Assembly: GCA_002840715.1 (NCBI GenBank)
Contig: PHBW01000006.1
Location: 1-64,000, forward strand
From: Chloroflexi bacterium HGW-Chloroflexi-4
GTDB taxonomy: Bacteria > Chloroflexota > Anaerolineae > Anaerolineales > Anaerolineaceae
Length of the DNA stretch: 64,000 nucleotides
Reading direction: 5' to 3'
The notes under the pieces were generated by a model. That model was not told where the DNA came from, ran no database searches, and saw only the letters and a program-made list of their open reading frames with translations. How positions within the stretch are numbered: position 1 is the first letter of the stretch; each line of letters opens with the position of its first letter. Both the position numbers and the translations under genes were made by a program. Shown here one piece after another: positions 15,848-23,942 of this stretch.

Positions 15848-18132
15848 GCATGGCCGAAAATATTTGTCCTATATGTGAACGACCTAATGACCCCAGTGCT
15901 GAACGCTGCTGGTATTGTCAGGCTGAATTAGCCTCCGGCGAACAACCAACACCCGTAAACGGTACGGATTGGTTAAATGGTTTGCGTGAAGAATCAGAAC
16001 AAGTTACCGATGTGGAAACACCTGCTGAAACTGGTGAACTTGAGAAACCCGAAGAAATTCCTGATTGGCTGGCGCGTATCCGCACTCGCGAGCAACTGGA
16101 ACGTGAAGCTCAAGCCAACACTGAGTCTGCCCAAACTGAACCCGTTGTTGCCGGGAAAAAAGAAGAACTCCCAGATTGGCTTAAAGAAATTAAAGCTGGT
16201 TTTTCAGGCAAAAAATCAGAATCTGAACAAGATGATTCAGCCCCCGAATCCTTTTCGCCATTAGCTACGTCAACTGCTGCTGATCAAAAACCACTTGCTG
16301 TTGGTCAGGACCAAAATGAGGATACCGACGAATGGTTAAGCAGATTGGCAGCCTGGAAGCCCACTGATGCAGAAAGCCAGACTGTGGATGAGGGTCAGGA
16401 TGCTGTTGATTTTGACACTTCAGAACCTGAAATACCGCTTACACCCATGGAGACACCCCCTAAACCTCAATTTGATATGGATTCTTTGGCTGCGTTAAAC
16501 CAGGCCGAGTTTCGACCTTTTGAATCCAAACGTGGCAACGGTTGGCAAAAACTTAACACGGATGAACTTGATGCCGATCAACAGGATGAACCACAACCTG
16601 AAAAACAACTATCCTTTGATGACTTAAGCCCTGCAGAAGAAGAACTGGCGCCTGCCAATTTTGATATTAACGCCCTGCGTGAAACAATCGCGGTCCAACA
16701 TACCGATCCTGATTTCTTTGCTGAAAAAGTAACTCCTGACGCGTCTGATGCGTCGGATGAAGATGATCTGTTGGAGGATGACTTTCAGGATTTGAATTTG
16801 GCGGGTGTCGAAAATACAGCAGTTGCCTCACATGAAGAGTCGATTTTTTTGGAGATAAAATCTGAACCACAACCTGGGGACTTGACTTCATCACCATTCG
16901 TACCTGATGATCTGCCTGATTGGCTGGCAACAGCAAAGCTTGAGAAACATGAAAAACGATCCAATGAACCGATCTCTGATGAACTGGATGCCGGTAAGCT
17001 GGAAGCCACTCTGGATAAAGGCAACTTGCCTGCATGGCTGCAGGCAGCCCGCATTCCGACCCCAGATGCCGATGGACTTTATGATTCGCGTAAAGGTGAA
17101 ACCAGTGAATCAGGTCTGCTGGCTGGAATATCCGGCACACTGCAAACGCCGAGCTTTGGGATGGATATCAGGAAGCCAGTTGGTTATGGTTCTGCTTTAA
17201 AGGTGTCTGAACGTCAAAAACAGAGTGCCAATCTATTTGCCAACCTGGTCGATGAAACTTTCGATGATAATGATATTAGTCTTCCAAAAAAGTCAAAAAA
17301 CCGGCGCATGATTTGGCGTTTAGGGCTGGCATTCGCTCTTTTGTTGGCGGTTTTTCTTTCATCAAACATCCTTGCCCCATTCATTATTCAACCGGCGCTT
17401 TTCCCTCCTGAAGTCGTATCTGTGTATGACCAGGTGGATGCTCTCTCTTTGGATAAGCCAGTGTTATTGACAAGTGATTTTGAGGCAGCGGTTGCCGGAG
17501 AATTATCCTGGAGTTCGCAAGCATTACTTGAGCACCTGATGAATAGAAACATGAATCTGGTGATCATATCCAGCAATCCTTCTGGCTCAACCCTGATGAC
17601 ACAGTTGATAAATAACGCTGCCAAAAACGTTCAAGGTTTTGATGTTTCTACTCATGTTATCAACCTTGGCTACCTGCCAGGTGGGGCTACCGGAGTGAAA
17701 TTGCTGGCGGAAAATCCACGCGCGGCCATGCCATATACGCATAATCTTGATGCCGCCTGGAATTCACCAATTCTTTATACAGTTTACTCGTTGAGTGATT
17801 TTGGCGCCGTGGTTGTCTTGAGCGACAAATCCGAAAGTTCCCGTGCCTGGGTGGAACAAATCCGACCAGCGTTGGGTGCCACACCGTTGATGTTTGTAAT
17901 CAGTGCACAGGTGGCTCCGCTGCTGCAACCCTATTATCAAAGCGGGCAGGTGTCTGGATATGTTGCCGGTTTTTATGGCAGTCTGGCTTATGAACAGATG
18001 CTTCAGCAAACCAGCAAATCGCTTTCACACCTGGGTGCATTTCAATCTGCCATGCTTCTGGTCGTGGTCTTGATCCTGGTGAGCGGTGTGGTTGCGCTGA
18101 TCCGTCCGGCACGTACAGAAAGAAAAGGATAA
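15844..18132 (+). CDS. Zinc-ribbon membrane protein with repeated DWL motifs
   Basis: The 762-residue protein begins with a zinc ribbon, CPIC at about residues 8-11 and CWYC about 13 further on. A long acidic, low-complexity cytoplasmic part (to about residue 470) carries six spaced Trp-Leu motifs: DWLNGL, DWLARI, DWLKEI, EWLSRL, DWLATA and AWLQAA. Then come a membrane helix (about 485-510), a folded external domain of about 220 residues, and a C-terminal helix ending in basic residues. ATGA overlap joins it to the previous gene. I do not recognise the external domain. The Trp-Leu motifs look like docking sites for a partner, which is inference. Confidence 0.75.
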   Translation: MSMAENICPICERPNDPSAERCWYCQAELASGEQPTPVNGTDWLNGLREESEQVTDVETPAETGELEKPEEIPDWLARIRTREQLEREAQANTESAQTEPVVAGKKEELPDWLKEIKAGFSGKKSESEQDDSAPESFSPLATSTAADQKPLAVGQDQNEDTDEWLSRLAAWKPTDAESQTVDEGQDAVDFDTSEPEIPLTPMETPPKPQFDMDSLAALNQAEFRPFESKRGNGWQKLNTDELDADQQDEPQPEKQLSFDDLSPAEEELAPANFDINALRETIAVQHTDPDFFAEKVTPDASDASDEDDLLEDDFQDLNLAGVENTAVASHEESIFLEIKSEPQPGDLTSSPFVPDDLPDWLATAKLEKHEKRSNEPISDELDAGKLEATLDKGNLPAWLQAARIPTPDADGLYDSRKGETSESGLLAGISGTLQTPSFGMDIRKPVGYGSALKVSERQKQSANLFANLVDETFDDNDISLPKKSKNRRMIWRLGLAFALLLAVFLSSNILAPFIIQPALFPPEVVSVYDQVDALSLDKPVLLTSDFEAAVAGELSWSSQALLEHLMNRNMNLVIISSNPSGSTLMTQLINNAAKNVQGFDVSTHVINLGYLPGGATGVKLLAENPRAAMPYTHNLDAAWNSPILYTVYSLSDFGAVVVLSDKSESSRAWVEQIRPALGATPLMFVISAQVAPLLQPYYQSGQVSGYVAGFYGSLAYEQMLQQTSKSLSHLGAFQSAMLLVVVLILVSGVVALIRPARTERKG

Positions 18133-18138
18133 TTCACC

Positions 18139-18813
18139 ATGCCGACGCTTTCTGCTGATCTACTCTGGATGTTTGTCAGTTTTATCCTCACACTTATGGT
18201 TTTTAGCTACCTTTTTGGTGATAATGCCTTGTTCCGATTTGTTCCTGCATTGTTCATAGGTGCAACCACTGGATATATGTTCGTGATCGTGGTTTTTCAG
18301 GTGGTGCTGCCCAGGTTGGTTGCTCCCATCCTCAATGGCTCGGTTATCACTCTGATTCCGATAATTCTTTCAGGGTTGCTGCTCATGAAGGTGTCGCCCA
18401 AACTGTCAAAATTTGGCAATATTTCAATGGCCTATCTGGTGGGCACTGGTGCTGCTGTTGCCATCGGCGGCGCAATTCTGGGTACCTTGTTTGGACAGAT
18501 CAAAGGCACATTAACCGCTTTTGATTCTTTACAGCATGCAACCGGTACGACTCCACTCTTCCTCATTCTTGAAGGAACTTTCATGTTGGTGGGCACCATT
18601 GCCACACTGGTTTATTTCAATTTTGGCGCGAAAAACACTGCACAAAAAACTGCAAAACGCGGATGGCTCAGTTCCGCTTTTGCCTGGATTGGACAATTTT
18701 TTATCGCCATTACTCTGGGTGCGGTTTTCGCAGGAGTATTGACCACTGCCATCACGGCCTTGGTCGAACGATCAGACTTCATTCTTCAATCCATCAATAC
18801 CTTGTTGCGATAA
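18139..18813 (+). CDS. Multispanning membrane protein, 224 aa
   Basis: Five or six hydrophobic helices are visible, with Gly/Ala-rich packing in the third and fourth (VGTGAAVAIGGAILGTLFG). The N-terminal part begins MPTLSADLLWMFVSFILTLM. It follows the zinc-ribbon gene after six bases and precedes the ASKHA ATPase gene by nine, with AGGA before the next ATG. No named family is recognised. The layout suggests a channel-like or scaffold part of the cluster's membrane complex. Confidence 0.72.
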   Translation: MPTLSADLLWMFVSFILTLMVFSYLFGDNALFRFVPALFIGATTGYMFVIVVFQVVLPRLVAPILNGSVITLIPIILSGLLLMKVSPKLSKFGNISMAYLVGTGAAVAIGGAILGTLFGQIKGTLTAFDSLQHATGTTPLFLILEGTFMLVGTIATLVYFNFGAKNTAQKTAKRGWLSSAFAWIGQFFIAITLGAVFAGVLTTAITALVERSDFILQSINTLLR

Positions 18814-18822
18814 TAGGAATTT

Positions 18823-20547
18823 ATGGCCACGCTATTGACTGATGTTAATTCGGTATTAGGACTTGAAATTGGCTCAGTTCAAACACGTGCTGTGCTTTTT
18901 GATGTGGTTGAAGAAGCTTACCAATTTCTTGCTTCAGGCAGCGCCCCCACCACTTGCGGTGAACCCACCTTTGATGTAATGCCGGGTGTGATTGCTGCGA
19001 TCCGTGACCTGCAAGAGATCACTGGGCGATTCTTCTTAGATCTTAATAACAAGTTGATTATTCCAAGCCACGGCGGGGTGGAGGGGGTTGATCGTTTGCT
19101 GATCACACTATCCTGGGGTCCAGACGTGGACGTGGTCACTTATGGCTTGTTGAATGAGCTCTCCCTCGAAACGGCGAACAGGCTTGCCAGATCTCTGCCG
19201 CTCAATATTGCCGACAGTTTCAGTATTAATGACAGACGCTCAACGCAAGTTCAAATGGATGCGCTTTTGGCGGCCAAACCCCGAATATTGATCTTTGCTG
19301 GTGGTTCTGACCGCGGCGCCACCCGCACAGTTAGTCGTATTGCAGGAAAAATAGCAACTTCGCTTCACTTATTTAAAGCAGAAGATCGACCCAAGGTCTT
19401 GTTTTGCGGCAATCGGGCCATGGCACGCAGGGTGAAAGAGGTTCTCGAAAAAGAAACCACATACGCCAGCACGACAAACATTCGACCTGAAATTGAAAAC
19501 GAAGACCTAATACAGGCATCATTTGATCTGAATCAATTGGTCATAGATGAAAAAATGCATTCGATCAATGGGCTTGAGCGTATTGCTGCTTTTTCAAATG
19601 AGAAACCGCAGTTAACCGGCATTGGTTTTCAGCGTGTGATCCGTTTTCTTGGAAAACAATACGATCCGCTGCGTAAAGTGTTGGGCATCGATCTTGGCTC
19701 TGCACATGTGACTGCCTCATATGCCGGTTATCAAGAAAGCCAGCAGATCACCTTGCCCATCGGCACCGGTTATGGTCTCGAAAAAGCATTGGAGCAATCC
19801 AAATTCTCTGATTTTGAAAAATGGCTGCCAGAGGCATTGTCTGAATCGCAGGTAATGGATTATCTCTGGCAGAAAACCTTATTCCCAAATAGTTTGCCAG
19901 TCAGCGAAACCGACCTGATGATTGAACTTGCCTATGCCAGGCATCTTCTGTGCATGACTATGCGAGAACTTGAACAACACGCAGATTTGGTGTCCAGAAG
20001 TTTTGAACCCATTTTGGTAGGCGGATCCATATTAACCCATGCAGCCACGCCTTGGCAGATGTTAACCACACTCCTTGACGGCATTCAACCGGTTGGTATT
20101 TCGCCATTGGTGGTTGATAAGCACGGGATTCTCTCGTTATTAGGCGCAGCAGCTAAAACAAACCCGCTGCTGCCTGTGCAAGTGCTTGAAAGTACAGCTT
20201 TTATCAGCCTGGCTACCGTGGTTTCTGTTGAAAGCAAGGGTAAACCAGGAACTGTGATCTTAAAAGCCCGGCTGCAAACCGTCAGTGGTAAGGTGCGTGA
20301 ACTTGTGGTTAAACAGGGTGAGCTTTCATCACTGCCGCTTGCTTTTGGTGAAACAGGTATGCTGCTGCTAAAACCTGAGGCTAAACTCAGTATTTCGGAT
20401 ATAGAGGTTGGTAAAGACCCAATAAAGGTGAGAGGCGGTGTGTGCGGTCTCGTCTTCGACACCCGCGGACGCCCGCTTGAACTGCCAAAAGATCAAATTC
20501 ATCGGCTGGCTATGCTTGATCGTTGGTCAAAACCTGCCAATCAATAA
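18823..20547 (+). CDS. MutL / 'glutamate mutase L'-like double ASKHA ATPase
   Basis: The 574-residue protein carries two ASKHA-type halves. The first begins GLEIGSVQTRAVLFDV at about residue 14 and the second begins GIDLGSAHVTASYAG near 290; each shows the phosphate-1 motif. Further nucleotide-fold segments are ILIFAGGSDRG, VLFCGNRAM and ILVGGSILTH. This pattern matches the MutL family found beside B12-dependent glutamate mutases in clostridia. No mutase, B12-binding or amino-acid gene is nearby, so the role here is probably different, for example as the ATPase of a membrane or envelope complex. The function is inferred. Confidence 0.8.
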   Translation: MATLLTDVNSVLGLEIGSVQTRAVLFDVVEEAYQFLASGSAPTTCGEPTFDVMPGVIAAIRDLQEITGRFFLDLNNKLIIPSHGGVEGVDRLLITLSWGPDVDVVTYGLLNELSLETANRLARSLPLNIADSFSINDRRSTQVQMDALLAAKPRILIFAGGSDRGATRTVSRIAGKIATSLHLFKAEDRPKVLFCGNRAMARRVKEVLEKETTYASTTNIRPEIENEDLIQASFDLNQLVIDEKMHSINGLERIAAFSNEKPQLTGIGFQRVIRFLGKQYDPLRKVLGIDLGSAHVTASYAGYQESQQITLPIGTGYGLEKALEQSKFSDFEKWLPEALSESQVMDYLWQKTLFPNSLPVSETDLMIELAYARHLLCMTMRELEQHADLVSRSFEPILVGGSILTHAATPWQMLTTLLDGIQPVGISPLVVDKHGILSLLGAAAKTNPLLPVQVLESTAFISLATVVSVESKGKPGTVILKARLQTVSGKVRELVVKQGELSSLPLAFGETGMLLLKPEAKLSISDIEVGKDPIKVRGGVCGLVFDTRGRPLELPKDQIHRLAMLDRWSKPANQ

Positions 20548-20587
20548 AACTGGTATGTTTATTGCAACATAAGAGCCAGGTGACATT

Positions 20588-21661
20588 ATGCAAAATCCGG
20601 TGACTCAAATCAATCCTCTGGTTAAAATCCGCAGAAATCGTGTTCTGCCGGTGGCTGGTATGGTATTGGTGCGAGTTGGACAAAAAGTTGCCCCCGGGGA
20701 GATTCTGGCCGAAACGCTAATCCCGACCAAACATGTGATCGTAGATGTGTTGAATACGCTGGGATTGAAAAATGCTGACGAAGCTGAAAAACTGATTGAC
20801 CGTCAGGCTGGTGATCTGGTCGATAAACACGACATCATCGCGGAAACAGGCGGATTATTCTCTCGCGTCATCCGCGCACCCATGCCAGGCAAGATCATTT
20901 CGATCAAAAATGGCCAGGTGCTGCTCGAAGTCGAATCCCGAAAAGTTGTGGTTCAATCGGGTTATGCCGGTCAGGTGGTCGAAATATTGAATGACCGCGG
21001 CGCAGTGGTTGAAACCAACGGCACTTTGATCCAGGGTGTATGGGGAAATGGTCTGATCGGTTTTGGACCATTTATAGTTGATTCTCAATCCATTGATCAG
21101 GAACTCACCCCCGCATCGCTCAGCCTCAACACCCGCGGCACCATTTTGGCAGCCTCATGGTGTGAACAGGAAGAAAGTCTTAACCTGGCAGGAAGTATCC
21201 CAATTGCCGGTTTGGTGCTTGGTAGCATGAGCCCAAGGTTAATCCCGTGCGCGCTTAAACAAAATTACCCCATTCTGCTGCTTGAAGGTTTTGGCCGGGT
21301 AGCGATTAATGACCAGGCAAAAAATGTTCTGATTGCCAGTGAGCAAAAAGAGATGAGCCTGAACGCGGTCAAATGGGATCATTACAGCGGCATCCGCCCC
21401 GAGATTAGCATTGCACTGCAATCAAGCGGTGCATTGGAAGTTGAAAGTGCCGAATTTGCCGAAGGCCAAAAAGTAAGAGTGCATAGTTCTGCATATGCAG
21501 GCAAAACTGGCGTGTTGACTGTCATCAACCCGGGAAAGACCACTCTGCCCAATGGATTGAGGACTGCAACTGCTTCTGTTCTATTTCAGAATAATGAAAA
21601 AACGGTCGTACCGTTTTCGAATTTTGATATTATTGATGTGGAAGATCGATTCCCCGGATAA
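20588..21661 (+). CDS. Barrel-sandwich / KOW-like protein of unknown function
   Basis: The 357-residue soluble protein has short beta-rich repeats around Pro-Gly turns: VRVGQKVAPGEILAE near the N terminus, RAPMPGKIISIKNGQVLLEV near the middle, and a C-terminal EGQKVRVHSSAYAGKTGVL stretch that looks like a KOW-type motif. The first two resemble biotinyl/lipoyl-like or RnfC-type barrel-sandwich hybrids, but no modifiable lysine motif (MKM or DKA) is obvious. It follows the ATPase gene after 40 bases with an AGGTGA-type ribosome binding site. I cannot assign a function. Confidence 0.7.
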   Translation: MQNPVTQINPLVKIRRNRVLPVAGMVLVRVGQKVAPGEILAETLIPTKHVIVDVLNTLGLKNADEAEKLIDRQAGDLVDKHDIIAETGGLFSRVIRAPMPGKIISIKNGQVLLEVESRKVVVQSGYAGQVVEILNDRGAVVETNGTLIQGVWGNGLIGFGPFIVDSQSIDQELTPASLSLNTRGTILAASWCEQEESLNLAGSIPIAGLVLGSMSPRLIPCALKQNYPILLLEGFGRVAINDQAKNVLIASEQKEMSLNAVKWDHYSGIRPEISIALQSSGALEVESAEFAEGQKVRVHSSAYAGKTGVLTVINPGKTTLPNGLRTATASVLFQNNEKTVVPFSNFDIIDVEDRFPG

Positions 21662-21682
21662 CTTGTTTCAGGAGGATATACC

Positions 21683-22282
21683 ATGGCACTAAATAATTTT
21701 GATGAGGATCAATTTGACCAGGAAAGTTTCGGCGGCGGAGATTATGAACCAGAGCCACCCAAACGAAGAGGGAATCGCACCTTCCTGATTGCCATCGCCA
21801 TCGTCGGCATCATCTTTGTGATTGCCTTAATATTGCTGCTGCTTGTGGCGCCTAGATTGTTGGCAAACCAACGATTAGCCCAGCAGGAACAGGCTGCCCA
21901 GATCAATGCAGCCAACACAGCCACCGCCATGTATGCTACTTCAATGGCGCAACTGGCACAAGCCACCAAAACACCAACCAAAATGCCAGTTGCAGCGGCA
22001 GATGGAGCAGCCCCCACCAAGACGCCCGTTGTGGTGATTCAACAAAACACGCCCATGGGTGCAGGCGGATCGGGCCTTTCGGCCTCTGAATTGGCTACCG
22101 TTTCAGCTTTGCAAACCGAAATGGCAGGCCGTGGCGTGGCTGGAACCCCTGGCGCAACTTCCACGGCGCTACCCTCCACCGGTTTCGCAGATGAAGTGGG
22201 TCTTCCTATGATGGCTGGTTTGGCAATCATTCTGGTGGCGGTTATAGTTCTCAGCCGCAGACTCAGAATGAACACCAGATAA
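21683..22282 (+). CDS. Membrane-anchored surface protein with LPSTG sorting signal
   Basis: AGGAGG precedes the ATG at 21683. The 199-residue product has an acidic N-terminal cytoplasmic part, a basic patch (PPKRRGNR) and one strong helix at about residues 32-58. A Thr/Ala/Pro-rich external stalk follows. The C terminus is a standard sortase sorting signal: LPSTG, a hydrophobic helix (LPMMAGLAIILVAVIVL) and a basic tail RRLRMNTR. If it is processed by a sortase, the external part would be attached to the wall or another protein. No sortase gene is in the window, so the helix may simply be an anchor. Confidence 0.75.
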   Translation: MALNNFDEDQFDQESFGGGDYEPEPPKRRGNRTFLIAIAIVGIIFVIALILLLLVAPRLLANQRLAQQEQAAQINAANTATAMYATSMAQLAQATKTPTKMPVAAADGAAPTKTPVVVIQQNTPMGAGGSGLSASELATVSALQTEMAGRGVAGTPGATSTALPSTGFADEVGLPMMAGLAIILVAVIVLSRRLRMNTR

Positions 22283-22302
22283 TCAAAATACAATCAAAAC
22301 TC

Positions 22303-22331
22303 AACCCTCGAGTTCGTTGAATTCGAGGGTT
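22303..22331 (+). terminator. Hairpin at the end of the unknown cluster
   Basis: A 9-bp stem (AACCCTCGA with TCGAGGGTT) and an 11-base loop lie 20 bases after the stop at 22282. The T run after it is short and interrupted, so termination strength is uncertain. Confidence 0.5.
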
Positions 22332-22362
22332 TGTCATAAGTTGGTCAAATTGTTAATAGAAT

Positions 22363-22394
22363 ATCCCCCGCAGGTTTTAGATACTGTGGGGGAT
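22363..22394. terminator. GC-rich hairpin between convergent genes
   Basis: ATCCCCCGCAG pairs with CTGTGGGGGAT through one G-T wobble, with a 10-base loop. It lies between the converging ends of the cluster and the phosphohexomutase gene and can serve either strand. Confidence 0.5.
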
Positions 22395-22416
22395 TGGGTT
22401 TTCTCGAGTTATTTAA

Positions 22417-23877
22417 TTACGAAACGCTGGCAGCAACGGCTTCACCGTATTTGAGTAGTTCCTTGACCATTTCTTCCGAGCGGCCTTCTGCATAAACACG
22501 AAGCACTGGTTCGGTGCCAGAGGGTCTGATCAGCAGCCATGAGTCATCAGCAAAGATGTATTTCACGCCGTCCATCTTTGAAATTTCAACGATGCTTTCG
22601 CCGCCAATTTCAGCAGGATGGTCATTTTCAAGTTTTTCAACCATGACTTTCTTTTCAACCGGATGTTTGAGACGCAGATCGGTGCGTTCATAATAAACCG
22701 GACCGACTTCTTTCTGCAGGTCTTCAACCATTTCAAACAGGGAGGTTTTGGCCATTGCGACCATTTCAATGATCAGCAAGCCCATTAAAATACCGTCGCC
22801 TTCGGGGATGTGTCCGCTGAAGGAGATGCCGCCAGATTCTTCACCGCCGATCAATACATTTTCTTTCATCATGTAATCAGAGATGTGGTTGAATCCGACC
22901 GGGGTTTCGCGCAAAGGAAGGTTGTATTTCTTGGCCAAGCGGTCGATCATGCGCGTAGTCGATACTGTGCGCACGACGGTGCCGGTCATGCCGCGTTTTT
23001 CAACGAGGTGGCGAAGCGCCAAAGCCATGATTTTGTGTGGATCAACAAAGTTGCCGTGTTCATCCATGGCGCCGATGCGGTCTGCATCACCGTCTGTGGC
23101 CACGCCAAAACAGCCCATGCCAGCGCCTATGGCGCCAGCCAGTGGACGCAGATATGCGCCGATCGGCTCGGGATGTACGCCGCCGAAACCGGGGTTCATT
23201 TCGCCGCGGATCTCGGCAATTTCACAGCCAGAGCCTTGCAGAATGCCTTTGATCACGCCGCGACCTGAACCGAACATTGAATCCACTACAAAGTTCTGGG
23301 GGTTTTCGGCGATGGCATCAAAGTTAATCAAAGTGCGTAGGTGTTCATAATAAGCAGGGATGGGGTTAAATTTATAGATCAGGTTTTGGGCGCGAGCCTG
23401 GTCAAAATCCATCAGGTTGGGGCCGCGACCTTGCTGTTCGTTGTCGTTTAAGTAAACTTCAACCCGGCGACATTGTTCGGGCAGGGCAGAGCCGCCGTAA
23501 GCTGATTTGAGTTTCACACCGTTATAACGCGGCGCATTATGAGATGCGGTGATCATCACCCCGCCGATGGCATTAAGATTGCGCACCGCGTGTGAGATAA
23601 CCGGGGTGGGGGCGTCAGATTGGGCCAGGTAGACGGTAAATCCATTGGCGGCCAGCACACGTGCAACCTCTGCCGCATAGCGGTCTGATAAAAAGCGGGT
23701 ATCAAACCCAACAACCATCTTGCGTGGATCGGGTGTATGTTCCAGCACGGTTCCGTTCGTCCAGGTGTCTGAAGCCACTGCATCTGCGATGGCTTGCGAA
23801 AGCTGCCTCAGATTATGAAATGTAAAGGTGTCTGAGATGACTGCTCGCCAGCCGTCTGTTCCAAAGTGGATCGTCAT
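22417..23877 (-). CDS. Phosphoglucomutase / phosphomannomutase family enzyme
   Basis: The enzyme interconverts 1- and 6-phosphohexoses. All four signature loops are visible in the 486-residue product: the phosphoserine loop TASHNAPRYN with S112, the metal loop ATDGDADRIG, the sugar loop GEESGG and the phosphate-binding loop RPSGTEP. GGAG lies before the ATG at 23877; an upstream in-frame extension to 23937 lacks that support and runs into the neighbouring terminator. It would supply hexose-1-phosphate for nucleotide sugars used by the glycan genes. The GEESGG loop suits glucose-type rather than glucosamine-type mutases, but the substrate is not certain. Confidence 0.9.
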   Translation of the reverse strand: MTIHFGTDGWRAVISDTFTFHNLRQLSQAIADAVASDTWTNGTVLEHTPDPRKMVVGFDTRFLSDRYAAEVARVLAANGFTVYLAQSDAPTPVISHAVRNLNAIGGVMITASHNAPRYNGVKLKSAYGGSALPEQCRRVEVYLNDNEQQGRGPNLMDFDQARAQNLIYKFNPIPAYYEHLRTLINFDAIAENPQNFVVDSMFGSGRGVIKGILQGSGCEIAEIRGEMNPGFGGVHPEPIGAYLRPLAGAIGAGMGCFGVATDGDADRIGAMDEHGNFVDPHKIMALALRHLVEKRGMTGTVVRTVSTTRMIDRLAKKYNLPLRETPVGFNHISDYMMKENVLIGGEESGGISFSGHIPEGDGILMGLLIIEMVAMAKTSLFEMVEDLQKEVGPVYYERTDLRLKHPVEKKVMVEKLENDHPAEIGGESIVEISKMDGVKYIFADDSWLLIRPSGTEPVLRVYAEGRSEEMVKELLKYGEAVAASVS

Positions 23878-23904
23878 TGATCTTCTCCAATAATTTAAAA
23901 ATAA

Positions 23905-23933
23905 TGAAACCTGAACGAAAAAACCAGGTTTCA
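23905..23933 (-). terminator. Intrinsic terminator after the DUF389 gene
   Basis: On the minus strand TGAAACCTG pairs with CAGGTTTCA around an 11-base loop, followed by a T-rich tail. It ends the DUF389 transcript just upstream of the phosphohexomutase start. Confidence 0.75.
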
Positions 23934-23942
23934 GCAATAATT

